Assembly: GCA_947172415.1 (NCBI GenBank)
Contig: OX359189.1
Coordinates: 4,788,501-4,852,500 of the forward strand
Reading direction: 5' to 3'
Length of the DNA: 64,000 bases
DNA from: Chondrosia reniformis
Taxonomy: Eukaryota > Porifera > Demospongiae > Chondrillida > Chondrillidae
The position numbers and the translations under genes are program-made. Within the stretch, counting starts at the first letter, position 1; the number at the start of each line of letters is the position of its first letter. Below, piece after piece: positions 1-14,000 of this stretch. The notes beneath the pieces were generated by a model. That model ran no database searches. It saw only the letters and a program-made list of their open reading frames with translations, and was not told the origin of the DNA.

Positions 1-800
1 CATGAACCATCACTCCATCACTTCTTCTATTTCTGTCCCTACTGAACACATGAAAACCAGGAACACCAACTTCAGAGTCTGTAACTTATCACTAAGCCAG
101 GTCTCACTTAGCCCAAACACTAAGCCTTGACCATTCTCAAGCATCAACTGAAGTTCGTCAAGTTTTGGCAAAGCACTTCTTACATTGAGGTGGCTCACTA
201 ATATGCCTTGCATACTTCTGTCAAACAAGCCTCTAGTCCTCAAGGTGGTGGTCTCCACATGAGGCTGGTGCCCCAAGGGGGAGTGGTTGTCACAGGAAGC
301 CCTCACACCTTTGATAGGTAATGGTAACTCCATCTAGGCAGCACTGTGGGCACATCCACTCCATCCCATTACCTTCATCACTGAGTTTTTGATCAACATC
401 CCTACTCACGTTGTAACATCTTGCGTGAATCCAGTGCTCACACTTGTCACAAAACAGGCCCAGCTGATTCTTTTTACAGGACGACTGCACTCAATACAAG
501 GAAACAATACCGGACCTGGGTGTAGTTCAACGTCTCCCGCTAGTAGCAATAACCAATAGCTCATAGGTACGGCAGATGGTCGACACAAACAGGTGGAACA
601 TAGAGGTGTCAGTTTTCCCTCCAGACACAAATCGCAGAAATTGCTGGGTATTTGTAAACAAGTAAGTGACTTGTGGCCATTTGCAGACTTCGATTACCAT
701 CTCCAACAGGGAGTTGGTCGTATACAACCTGAACAACGAATAGACACAACCACATCAGTGTAATCAACACACGAAATCTTGGGTAGATCGCCATTTTTTA
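1..800 (-). mobile_element. CR1-like LINE, 5' portion (leader, 2A-like motif, PHD finger, start of endonuclease)
   Basis: Reading leftwards, a hydrophobic leader-like stretch is followed by a 2A-like motif (511-537). Next come the cysteines of a PHD-type zinc finger: a CIEC pair, CDKC, WIHARC and WMCPQC, spread over two frames, so a frameshift lies near 480-490. The last piece (10-333) reads like the start of an APE-type endonuclease, with LNVRSALPKLDEL and LSETWLSD; the N of LNVR and E of SETW correspond to metal-site residues. The rest of the endonuclease and the reverse transcriptase lie beyond the left edge. Leader, PHD finger, endonuclease and RT in that order are known for CR1/L2-type non-LTR retrotransposons of invertebrates. 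Frameshifts show this copy is dead. The family name is inferred from domain order only. Confidence 0.7.
511..537 (-). other. 2A-like ribosome-skipping motif in the LINE ORF
   Basis: The minus strand encodes GDVELHPGP directly after a Leu-rich hydrophobic run (YWLLLLA). The 2A consensus is D-(V/I)-E-x-N-P-G-P; here His replaces Asn and all other positions are kept. 2A-like sequences are established in non-LTR retrotransposons, where translation skips the Gly-Pro bond and releases the upstream peptide. Activity with His at this position cannot be judged from sequence. Confidence 0.6.
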
Positions 801-2006
801 GATCAAATGATATGATTCATGAATTCATTCAAGTATTCTGACAAATGTGAATTGTCCTTCATCGCACGTGGGAGCATGTATAGGCCAAGAACACCATGGT
901 TACACTACCAAAACATTTATGCAGTTGAGTTAGGAGATGATCTAAAACAGGAATGATAACTGAAATTCATTTGGGTCTTCGGAACATTATCCTGGTGTGT
1001 CTCCTGTCAACCCTGCCATGGAATTTCTGGCCATTAGTCACCATGTGCCTCTGACATCCCCTCAGCCAGATTGAACCACCGAGTCCTCAACTTTTTCTCA
1101 GAAACACTGCACACTCCCTTTATCTTTTACTGTCTTCATAGTGCACCATTTAGTTGAAATATTGCTGCTGCTAATTTCAAAGCAGTTTCAAATTGTCTTC
1201 ATTATGCTTACAGTTGACTTTCCTATCTTATATTATTTAGAGAGTAATGCTACCGTAGCTCCTCTGTCAAGTCTTTCACTAATATTCAGTTTGTCCTTAA
1301 GTATTTCCAGTATATTATACAATGCTTAAAATGTTCATAAAACTGACATTTTGATTAATCGACGTTCCACTGTATATGTATAATAAGCATTCATATGCAA
1401 GTGTTACAACACTTAATTTATACGTACATATGAACACCAATACATCTATTTTGCAAATGGTGGGGTTCGGTCATACTCATAATGATTTTGGACACAAGTG
1501 TCCTCAACATTATAAAGAATGATAGAAAAACTTTGTTGACTGAAGCTTTCCTTATATAAACCCAACAAAGTGACCAAGTAGTTTAATTGCAGGAGGTGGT
1601 AGCCCCACAAATAAGGTTTTTACTTGAATTACTTTTTTCTTCTTTCGTTTGGTACCTCATTACTTATGTAGTACAGTTGTGTAGTGGTTTATGTATATAC
1701 TGAGTGATCTCATTAAAAGATACGTAGATTACACTTGTGATTAATTAACTAGAAATGCTCACAAAGTTGAGGAAGAGTATGATGGATACTTGGCAATAGG
1801 TAAATGCCTAAAGCATGACTTCAGTAACAGACAAATGTCCTCTATCAAACCATTTTCCTACTTAATAAGAAGTGATTAGGGAAAGGATAGCTATGCAGAA
1901 CTAGCATTTCGTTTCTATTATAAATGTCGCTTTAATTTGGTTTTCTAATAATGAAATACTTTGTACGAGTCCTTAAATAGTTTTACTTTACTTTTTACCT
2001 TTAAAG
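801..2006. other. Intron of the MYBBP1A-like gene, nothing recognised
   Basis: AT-rich sequence upstream of the first recognisable exon. No ORF here has family motifs, and no earlier MYBBP1A exon could be found. The 5' part of the gene is therefore probably outside the window, beyond the LINE. Short TACGTA-type palindromes occur, as elsewhere. Confidence 0.4.
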
Positions 2007-5000
2007 ATGGCTTATGTTGTTCCTCTCATGAGAGAAAGTACCTGGCTTTTCAGCTGCTGACTGAAATATTTCCAGGACTGCCTCCTGATCAGGTAAATGT
2101 AGTTCTGTCACCAAACCTAATTGGTGTATTGATGAACCACTTGCGAATAGAAGAGAACTACCTTCATTCTGCTGCTAAGCACCTAGTGAGTTTCTCTTTG
2201 TATGTACAGAAGAGCTTCTGGTTAACTCTTATGTACTCTTATAGGTAGACCTGTTAATAAGGAATGTTTCTCAGACAGAAAACAAGGCAGCTCTGGTTGC
2301 TTTGATTATTCACCTAAAGGGGAATGACCAAACTCAAAACTTTGATGAAGTTACAGAAACGAAAACAATGAAAACACTTATATCACTGGTAAGCTTTACT
2401 GAAACTGTTATCGTTTACTTATAGAATTTTAATAGAGCTATTTTATTTTTTCACATAATAGTGTAGGAATGTTCTCTCATATAATTCTGCCCGTATTGTT
2501 ATTGTGATTTTTTTTGATTTTCTTATGGAGGTGATCAATTCTGTTCAACTACATTGTTAGTGAGGCTAGAGCCACATTTTCCAGTCTTCTTTGTCTACTA
2601 ACATCCGAGTAAATAAATAAATCTTTGTATCTTGCATTTTAAGAGATGTATAGAATTCTTATACCTGCTAATGCCATGCATGCACACTTGTAAATCAGGT
2701 TCAACCCAGGCAGGATGAAGTCTATAACCCAAGTTCAATACACTATGCCTTCATAGTCTCGTGTACTTTTCTATCGATAATTGATATCTTAGCCTACCTT
2801 CACCAAAGCAAAATCGAGTATGGCAACTTTGTGCTAGCTTTTTTTGGCCATTCTAGCGGGAGACAAGACCTTTAACTTAGAAGATGGCACATTGGGTAAG
2901 CCTCAAATGTGTAGTTACTACATGCATCAAGATTGGAAGGTGCAGATGGTAATGGTGCCTAATTGCAAAAGGAATAACTGTGGGATTGGCCTAGAAATTT
3001 AGTAATTGGAGAAGCTCTTCTTCTTCTTTCATACGCCTTTCTTCTATTTTACTGTCTTTTTACTTTCTTTGGCCTCTTCCATCCTGCTACTCCTGATGGC
3101 TCCCTGATATTTTTAGGAACCTTTCCCACATAGATTGTATTGCATTATCAGCATATTCCAGTTGTTTGGCCTCCGCCTTGTCTTCAGTGGCTGGTAAGAT
3201 CTTCTGGAAGTGACTTAAGGTGAAGGGGGTACCAGCTACTAATAGATCTAGCCTCACGGGCCGATGAGCTCATGTGCCAAAAGGACCAAACTCCTGGAAT
3301 GGCTGAAGATATATAGTTGATGTACTAGAAAAGTCAAACCTTTGTAATTGAATTGATGGGCTGTAGAAGACACAGCACCTGGGGGCAGATGATGAGTGAG
3401 ATGCTATATAGCAGGTACGTGGTACTAACTGTTAGATTAGATAGTACAACAGGAAGGACCCATCTAGGTAAAGTGGCTAATCTACCTGAAAATCAAATCA
3501 GGTTTAGTTCTAACTACTTCTGGAGTCAATTCAACATTAGCATATTAACAACAGTGACTGATTTGTGGTATATCAGGAGGGTGGTGAGGCACCTGGACAT
3601 CACTAGTTACAGGATCAAGAGTGACTGCTTCAGTGCTATCTACTGAGTATTCAGGCCCTGCTATTCTTCATTAAAGAATTTTACAAGTTTTAATTTTGCT
3701 TTCTTCGTAATTCAGTAAAACATTTTCTCTGCGAACATTTTTGGGCTACAGTATACAAGATGACATCATCCATAATTTTTTGGTCTTTATCGATAGTGTA
3801 TGTATAATAGTAACCCAAACAACAGGTGTGTCTGTATAGTGTAGCACTCTTGTTTCATTAATTGTTAAGGAGCAGCATGGCACTGTTAAAGTACTTTTTG
3901 GTTCAGTCTGAGCCCCTCAATCCCTAAACTTAACAGTCCCTTTTCTAGCAAGGTGAAACCTGAGGTGATTGAAAGTGCCAGCAGATGGGTCTGCCCTCCT
4001 CACTTCTCCTTAAGTATGCCACGAAAAGTGACAGATCCGGGCAACCTGTGCGCAGCTTGTACATGAAGTATACCCCTGAGCAGAAGGCTTAGGTAGTTAG
4101 ATACTTGCTGGAGTCAGGGAATAAACAAATATCCCAAGTAATGGGATGTAGACCTGAAAAGGATAACGGCCAGGAAGTGGAAGACAAAGTAAACCAAAGA
4201 ATTTCATAGAATGTCAACAGAGCCACTGCCAGTCAAAGCACTGCTGGATCGAAAACAAGGATGCCGACTGCTGGTTTAAGACAAGCTGAACACAGCAGTG
4301 AAGGTTTTAGTGCTGAAATGGATGTAGCAGTGAATAAGCTAGTGAAAGTTTTCATGAAATCCAATTGTAATTGTATTGAGATCACTCAAGATTGGGAGTG
4401 TTCACACAGATGAACTCAAGAAAAGATCATTAAGTGGTACAAAACTCAAGCATATACAGAGGATTTGATGGACAAAAGCTACAACAAAAGAACCAAAGCA
4501 AAGAGCAATACGTGGATCAGACAGTACGAGCAGGAGGATTATGTCATGAGAGTGAAGTGTCAAGCAAGTGTAAGTTGATACAAACAAATCCAATATTTAC
4601 AATAGACAAACTTAGCTATATAAGCGTTTGCAATTAGACTGTGGTCACATGAGTGCACTGTTACACTGCCCCCTTCTTGTATAGGATGTCTTGTCCTAGA
4701 TGCAAATTAATGGGAGACTGTGATGGCAAGTCGCTTTGGGTCTTTTGTCCCTAGTGGGGTATCTCCTGGATTGGGGTAAATTAGCTTACTCCACTTGGTC
4801 TCTGTCCTGCTGGTCATAGGAGATCTAGACTCCGGCCCTATTACCATCTGGTCATCAACCAACTGTAGTTGAGGATGGTGATGCACTCGGGAGGTGTTGG
4901 CAGGAGGTATTTCAGTCTGCTCAGGAGTGTGGGATAGTCTGGTTGGAGCCTGTGGTACATTGCAAGGTTTCAGTCTGTCAAAGTGCACGACTAACCCCTG

Positions 5001-8000
5001 CCTGGATTTAGAACCATTGAACCTCTTGATCTGGTATGTGATCTCAGAGATCCTCTTAATAATCAGATAGGGTCCAATCCAGGGGTGATGTTCACATTAT
5101 CAGTAAGGGGTAGGGATCCTAGGATATCCACTGCAATCATTTGCATGGGGTAACCTACAAATACCAGTTGAAAGGGGCCACTCTTCCTGGGGCCAGTGGT
5201 TTTCCTGGTGTGACACTCTGGACATGTTGCACAAAATCTCTTGACATCATTGAATTGGCCAGGCCAATAAAACCTTTCTCTCTCTTTGCAAAGTGTTTTG
5301 TCCCCACTCAGATGGCAACCGATGGTCCAGCATGCAGTTCCTCAAGTGCCTTCCTCTGCAAGGGCTGAGGTACCACTAACTGTAGGTAATCCTTAGGTCC
5401 TGTGTCTGCTTCATCCTCACAATGTCTATATAGAAGTCCCTCCTGTACAAGAAGCTGGTCCCACAACTGGTCCAATCTGCAAAACCTTGAACTTTGCTGT
5501 TTGGTGAAATTGGCTTCCAGTCTCAATCTGACTTCTCTTTTGGCTTTTAGGATAGGTCCAACCACAGGGTCAGAGAGCTGTGACTGTTGGAGCTCTTCTT
5601 TCCTGAGAGCATCTGCATTTTGGTGAGTATTTTCTCTGCAATGGACTGCCTCAAAGTCATATTCCTGTAGTATCTCGAGCCATCTTGCCAATTACCCTTC
5701 TGGCTGCTTGAAGTTGCACAGCCAGGTCAAAGAACCATGGTCAGTCCTAAGGGTGAACCTCCTTCCCAGCTGATATGGTCTAAAGTGATGTATAAAGTAC
5801 ACAACAGCATGGAGTTCCTTCTGGGTGACATAATAGTTCCGCTCTGCTTTACTCAAGGTTCTGCTAGCATGTGCAGTGACTCTCTCTGTACTGTCTGCAC
5901 TTGTGTCAGTACTGCACCAATACCTCTTCCATAAGAATCTGTATCTAAAACAAACTCAACTGAAAAATTAAGGAAGGCCAGTATAGGTGTGGATGTTACC
6001 TTATCTCTCAGTGTTACAAATGACAGGAATGAAGTATTCCTTCCTTGTCTTCTCTGCTTTGTGGCACTTGTCGCCACTGCTGATTCAAGTGCTTTTTCTT
6101 GGCGTCATTTGTGCTCATCCTAGAATACATTAGAAGCCCTCTCTTCACGCAATAGTTCTTGAGGCATTTTCTCCTCAGGATCCTCTTCTCGTTCATCTTG
6201 AAACCGCTCGGATAGCGATGAAGAGCGAGGAATGCGAAGATGCGACGATATTTCTCCTCTTCCGTGGCCATGGCATGGAAAGTGCGTGCCTTCTGAATGG
6301 AGGACATTATTCACTAAGGGGGACATTATTCTCTAGTGAATATTGTCTGGGGAGGACACTATTCACTTCTACAACAGTGTTAATCCTCCAATTCACAATG
6401 TACATTGTTAGGTCACTAGTAGCAAGGATGTGCTCCCTCTCCTTATTTCTAACAATGAAAGAAGTGTTTCTGTAAGGATTCCTGATCAAAGTTCCCAATT
6501 CTCAGGAACATAGACATAGATATTAGGTGTGTCGCTTTGCTGTCTCAATCCCATCAGATGTATCACTCCACTACTGCTCTCCTTCAGGTATCTGATGATG
6601 GTTAAACCAACTACTTGGGATCCTCTGGAGGTTATACTCTAATCCCAAACATGCATGATTCCTCCATCAGTCGAACAGTAATATATTCCAAGGTTGTATG
6701 TCCACAGTTACCTTTTATAGTAGACTATGTTAGTGCTGATCAGAGGTGTAGGAAGACTATGCTGCAGGGCAAATGTTATCATGTCTACATCAAAGTTTGA
6801 TTGAGATAAAGAAGTGTCTTCTCTTTAGATGAATTTTGCAATTGGATCTTGTTCTGCATCTACTGGAATTCTGAATGTGTTGCAAGCCTTGCATGTGTCC
6901 GTTTTGGGGCTACAAAAAGATAAATACACAAAGATTATAGTGTATAGGAAATTGGAAGGAGGAGGAGGAAAGCAAACAGCCAAGAAAACATGTGTGAATC
7001 TACCTTCCAAATGAAGGTTGTCTGACTCTCCAAATACTTTTTGACAAAACCATTCACTTGCTGATGTGACACCTTTTCTTCACAGTATTCCAGGTACATG
7101 TCTTTGCTATTGTCAACTCAGGAGAAAGGTACTACTAGTTTGGGTTTATCACTCCTTGAATAGTGGCTCTTGTATTTTAAAAAAAGTTCCATGTGTTCCT
7201 TAGCAGATGCAATTACCAAGTCAGGAGTCTTGTTGACTGTTGTGTGTTTTACTCTGATCACAGTGAGGTGTGCCCCCCTCAACCTTTACATGTGACATAG
7301 AATATGTGTGAATATTGCCCTCATGATAATGAATCACGGGGTGAGTATAACCTCTACACTTGGATGACGTTTACACATCCAGTGATGTATATACGTATAC
7401 ATTCTGAAAATCAAAATTAGCAACGTAGCTTCCGGAATTTGTCAAATATATTTATTGTGCAACTTAATGATACTTCTTACTTTCTTCCTTAGTGGCTGGT
7501 CTGCAGTAGAATGTTCCAGTCACTACATTTACACAATTGTTAAAATTTGAATGCTGTTCCTTTTTTTAACAGAGAGAGCTTTGAATTTAGTTATATTTAT
7601 AATGCAAATAAATACTTTAAGGGTATGCAGTTGACTTGGTCCTGTAATTTGTGACACAAGTTGAACCTTGCCGTAATTTTTATTTTTTTAGCTGGATGAA
7701 GAAGGACTAGAAATTTATGTAAAACAACTCGGTAGGAAACTCTTGGAGTGTTCCAAATCTGAATCAGATTCTCTAGTCCAACGCCAGTTAAGGATAGTGG
7801 ACCAATTTCTTCATATTATCAGGAATACTTCCTTCAAAAGGATTCATACATCTAGAACAGTATTGTTGTGCATGGTTTACCTCATGACAGTTGCCTTTTT
7901 CAGAGCACTACCTCAAGATGATACTCAAGGTTAGTTGTTTTCAAGAGGTATGTAGGAGATTCTGATGTGTAAGCATATTCTGGGCATGTACGTATGAGTA

Positions 8001-11000
8001 GAATCAGGTTGAAAGATACATTATAATAATAGAAGCAGAGATATACTGTATTTGTCCATACAGAAGCCGGGCTGAAATAGCAGCTAGGTCTCTAATAGAA
8101 GCCTGGGTTTCTTGAATGGACACCATGGTTTGAGGTGTAAACCGATTGCTATTGCTATGTCTAGCCTGTTTGCGCTGCAGTAGCAATGCCAAAGCCATAG
8201 TCCTACTAGTTTTGTTACAAAATTATTTTTATTTTAATAAGTTTACTCTTGTAAATGATAATATGTAGTAATAAAATTAGCTCTTTTTAGTATGTTTTTG
8301 TTTATGCTCACCACAGGATTGATATCTATTCCATTGAAGAAAGAAGTTATAAATGTTGCACAGCAAAGATTTTTAAGCTCATGCTATGAAGTCTTAGTTA
8401 GAGCTCGTAGTTTTGGTCAAGATTTTAAGCCTATGACAGAGCTAGCAACTGTAGCCAAAGTGAGTGCATGTTTTGCTAATTATCCTTACAAAAAATAGTT
8501 AGCCTGTATGTATACTTGTTTTGTCACTCCTTTATTGATTTATATAATTAATAATTTACTTATGACAGGCTTTTGATATGTAGTCTTCAAGTATGCCTGT
8601 ATCAGACAATACTTTTCCAAAGTCCACTCTGTGGAATATGCATGCCTGATACAGATCTATACTTGGTAGCCTGTTTGAAAAGGACAAACATATTACTAAC
8701 ATTTTTGTAAAAGGGGTTTATGCCCCCATTAATTTTAGATATACTAATTGAGGTAATTTCTTTCTTGAATGTACTCCTGTATGTATGATTGTAAATGGAA
8801 CTAAAAGAATAATTGTTCTCCGTCAAAGCTTTTACAAGCTCCTTCTCATATTTACTGATTGCCCACATACTGAAGATAAAACAATGGCCCCGGACTTCAC
8901 CCTTTTTACTACGGCTGCCTTGTGAGCTAAGTGATGTTGAGGTGAAGCATTAAGTGTATATAGTTGTACCACAAGACACCTAAAACAACCAAATTAGTCA
9001 GGTATCTGAACTACAGACGTAGCGCAGCTGGGAGTGTGATCAGACACTGGATCAACAGTAGCAGCCAACGATGCAATAGACTGAAAAGGTGGTAGGCTTT
9101 CAAAGCTTTCAGCTGAAGCCACAGAAACCAACTTCATATCAATATCAAATCATTATTATACTGGTGACTCCACTTAGCCATATGGCTACTTTCCAGGGAG
9201 CCCAATGAAGTGACAAATGAATAGTACATTGTAATATGAAAAAGAGTAAAATAAGTTAATGAAAACAAAAAAGAGAAAGGGAATGATAATTATGGGTGAC
9301 ATTGGAAAATAATATAGTTGGAACTGGATATACAGAATAGGATAAAATTGGAATACATTCATAGTAATAATAGTGGATTAATAAGAGTTCCTTAATTGGG
9401 TTAATCTATAGCTGATCACCTTCTTCCCATATTCCTTGTGAACTTGATTCACACGCAGGTGGCCTCTTGCAGCCCCTCTTGTATGATAATGGTGAACGGC
9501 TGATACGTTTGTTAAGAGATTCTAAGGTACGATGGAGTGGACATTCCTAACCTAGGTTGCAATAGTTCTTGACTTAAAGAAAATAGTTTCTGCCGTTGTC
9601 TCTCTGAGAGGGATGTCCATTTAAGGGTAGTTAGAGCCTCTGTTGCAGAAAAAGGTTTAGGGACCTTCAGAATGATGCGACTATTATTATTGATTAAAAG
9701 CTTCCATGCTTCGTCACTTTTTAGTTTTGCGATTTGGATCACCATTTTTTAATCATATGATGATCAACATACGTACCTTTTCCATTTATGTCAATATCAA
9801 GAATTGCACTAGATATGTGCATGGACCCAGCTCTCTTATCACCTTTACAGAAAGCCATTGACCCTTTTGAATAAATTAATGTGCCAATAGTGAAGATCCT
9901 ACTAGTAATAATTTTTGATGCACGAGAAAGGCATGATGAGCTGTTTTAAAGAAAGCTTACTAGGCCTATTTGGCATGAGAAGGTCAAATTTGCTACGTAG
10001 TAGTCTCTTTTATTATAATTCTTAATTGAAACAGGAGTGCTGCTCCAGAGCTCCTTGGGATAATATTTATGTTTCCATGCCTACATGCAGAAAGTTGAGC
10101 CTAGCAGCCACGATGTGCAGGTGATCCACTTTCTCTAGAATTGCACGATCAATTTCAACTGAACCTCCAATTGGAGATCCAAATATGATTGCATTTGATG
10201 GCCACTCTAGTCTGCACAGGTCAGGTGCTTCATTAAGAATGGTTTTACCTGCGGAATGGTCGTAAATGAGTTTAGATTTTTGATTGTTAAGCTGGGGGCC
10301 AAGAGAGGCTGCCTCCCTTTCAACCAACTGGAAATCTTTTATCACATGTTCCTCGGGGCCATCTAAAGACCCGTTGTCTAACTAAAAATGCCAAATTCTA
10401 TGTAAACTTAAGTTGGCTAACAAGAGAATGAATTGCTAGACAAAAAAGAAGTGGACACAGTGGGTCACCTTGTCGGATACCTTCAGCCAAATGCAACATG
10501 GTATTGCAGAATTGGAGGAGTGAAGCAGATGAATAAAATGAACATATATCTCTGGAGCAAACACTCTTACTGATATACTTATAGAGGCATCTTGTCTTTC
10601 CTGATGGTATTCCTAAAATCCAGTTAAAGAAAGATATGAAGGTTGCATAGGTAAGCTTGAGCAGAGTGAGCTGCAGCCTCAGTGCCAAACAAAAAAGGTG
10701 CCAAATCCAAATTGTTTGGGGGCTAACAAAAACCCAAGCTTTTGGAAAAGCCATGCTAGCAGTTTTTGCAATTAGGCAACGTAGGATGCAACTGATAGCT
10801 ATTGGTCTTACTCCTCCATTCTCTTTCTTCAGTGCTATAAGGCATGCAGTGGCAGATCTAGAAATTTTCAAAAGGGGGTTCCATGCAATGTCACATTGTC
10901 TAAATTCGATTTCAGATCTCAACATGAGAGAACAAATGTATACATGCATTTAGTTCCAAGTGCCCAAAATCTATGATAAATAATGTATAGATTGTGAGTT

Positions 11001-14000
11001 ACATATAAATTTGCCAATACGTATACAAGTGCATATAGAATAAAAATTACAATACTGTTTTCATCAGTCTGATAACAAAACTCAAGCTTCATTCTTCTTG
11101 GGTGCAGCTGGTAAAATCTTTGCACCAGCTTAGCCATATTGCTGCGTGTGCGGAGCTTCTCCAATCTTGCCTGATTTATTTTCATCAAGAACAGAGCACT
11201 CAGCCTATCTTCTGTCATTGTTGAACGATGTGAGGTTTTAATTAATTTGATTTGACTGAAGCTCCTCTCGCTCGCATGAAGTAATGGGCAATGTTACAGC
11301 TAGCTGCAACAACACACGTATGTTGGGAAAAGCTGTCTCATCACAAACTTTCAACACATCAATCAGTTTCTCTGGATAAGATGATGCCTGCTTCCACCAC
11401 CTCACCCACATGTGGTATTCAGTTGAAAAAACACTGGCATTTGGCAGATCACTTCTGTAGAAGTCAACTGCATCACTTAACCCTTTGGGGATATCCAAGT
11501 TTGGTTTCGTTTGGTTTGGTAAGCTTATTTAAACAGGGAAAGCCTTTAGCCAGTGGCTACTGCACCTCGAGATGAAACTGCATGTTGTCCAAATGTCGTC
11601 CTGACTGCGGGAATGTTGATGAGGTTTTTCCTCCGTGTGTTGTGGTGGTGAGTGGGGAGACGGAAGAGGGATGAGAGATAGGGAGGAGCAAGTGAATTGA
11701 GATACTTGTAAGTCAGCTCCTCAAGATGAAGCCTCCTACGGCAATGCAGTGAAGTAAGACCGAGTTCCTTCCAGAAGGCAGAGGAAGATGAGAGACAAGG
11801 GCGATGGAGGGCAAGACGACAAGCATAGTTGAAGGACTGGAGACGAAGAGAGTCATGTTGGGTACAGTTGTCCCATACCACATCGCAGTAGTCAACCAAA
11901 GGCAAGATATAAGACTTGAAGTAGAGGACCAGGAGTGATTGGGGAAGAAACCAGGATAAACGCCTGAGGAGGTTCACACCACGTCCCACCCTAGAAGCAA
12001 CGTAGTTGATGTGGTCAGTCCAAGTCAGAGTGTCGTAACAAGGACACCAAGAAGCTTGAAACTGGAGACCTGCTCAATTTCAGAGCCAGAGGTTGATATG
12101 GAGGGGTGGTGGATCGACTCTGGTTCTTGGGGAACGAATGAGCATGCACTTGGTCTTATCAGCATTCAGCTTCAGCCCATTATTGGTCATCCAGCTACTG
12201 GCAAGGTCAAGACTAGATTGAAGTGAGGAGCTCAGAAGGCTGCAGTTGTTGCCGACAAGAAATATTGTAGTGTCGTCAGCAAAGAGGACAGTACAGTCAG
12301 GAGGGAGAACACTAGGTAAGTCATTAATAAAAAGTGAGAACAGAGTGGGACCAAGAACTGAGCCCTGCGGGACACCAGAGGTTGTGGAGCCAGGAGAAGT
12401 TGGACACATGAGTGACTTGGGAGCGACCAGAGAGGTAGGATTGGAACCAGGTGACACTGGAAGGATCAAGACAAAGGCAGTGGAGCTTGGAGAGCAAAAG
12501 TGGATGATTCACACTGTCAAAATCCTTCGAAACATCAAGAAAAGAGGACTGCGACAAACTGCTTCTGGTCAAGTGCTTGGTACCATTTGTTAGTGCAGTG
12601 TAGAAGAAGGGACTGAGTTGAGTGCCTGGAGTGGAAGCCAGATTGATAGCAGTAGAGGAGATTGTTGGAGTCAAGATGTTCAGTGACCTGATCTTTTACA
12701 TGCCACTCCAATACTTTACTGCATACGGGAAGGATGGAGATTGGCTGGTAGTTTGAGAGACAGGCCTGGCTGCCACCCTTGTGGAGAGGTCGGACTGAGC
12801 TGCACTTCCAGGAGCTGGGGAAGATGGACGAGGAGATGGAAGAGTTGATGATGTTAGACAATGGATGATGGATTTAGAAGTTTTGAGAGGAAGAGAAGGG
12901 ATGTTGTCTAGGCCAGCAGCTGAGCTGACTTTGGGGGAGGCTAGGAATCTCTCACACTGATCAGAGGTCATGCATAACAAGGACAAAGATGAGGAGGGGG
13001 AGTAAGAATAAGTGGTAGGAGGAAGGGATACATTTGATGAACTGACAGAGACAAAGTGATCATTGAGGGAGTTGACAATGGAAGTGTGATCAGAGCCAAG
13101 AGGATCCCAATTGGAAGAAGGATAGGACAGTGGACGTACACTTTTCAAAGTGTTCCAAAGAGTAGCAGGTGAAGTATTCTTGGAAATTAGATGATGGTAG
13201 TAGTCAATTTTTGCTTTTTGTTGCAAATTTACTACTAGATTCCTCTGACATTTATATTCATTCCAAGCTGATGGTAATCTAGAACCAGGGAATCTTGTTG
13301 TTTGTTCCTCTTATCCATCTCCTTTCTGATGGACCTGGAGATCCACGGTGCACACTTTTTCTACACACGCACGGTCTTCATTGGAGCATGGCAATCAAGG
13401 ACACCACCAAATAACGAATTAAAAGCCAAAACCTTATCATCAATGTTGTCGAACAGATTGAGTATGAACCAGGGCACAGAAATAAGGTCCTCATTGAATA
13501 CAGAGGTGTCAACGTTCTTGAAAGAACGTCTGATGATGGTTTTGAAGGGCGGGTCTGGGACCAACCAGTCAATAGAGAGAAAGATAGGTAGGTGGTCAGA
13601 AATGTGGAAGTTGATAACAGAGGAATGGGATATGGGGACATCAGATGAGATGAGGAAGTGATCAAGCACGGAACATCGTGATTCGGAGATACGAGTTGGA
13701 TGGGAAATAGGGCAAGACATGGAGTGGGAGGTAATAAAGTTCAGGAGCAACTTGGTGAGCGGGTGAGTTGAGTCAGAAGTATCTATGTTGAGGTCTCCAC
13801 AAGCTACAACATGCTTGTGGGACAGCAGCCCCGAGTCTAAGATGGAACACATATCAGTAACTGAGGAGGATGGGTACTTGGAGGGCGGTACATGCAGCCG
13901 AAGGCGAAGGATGACAGGGAGGATTTAAAGGAGCTGATAGACAACCACAGAGCTTCCACTTCACCACAAGAACCACAAGAGGATATTTGAGACACGTTGA

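Noticed and set aside
4015..4400. Intact helix-turn-helix transposase or host regulator
   Set aside because: Only scattered HTH-like words survive among stops; not enough to name a family.
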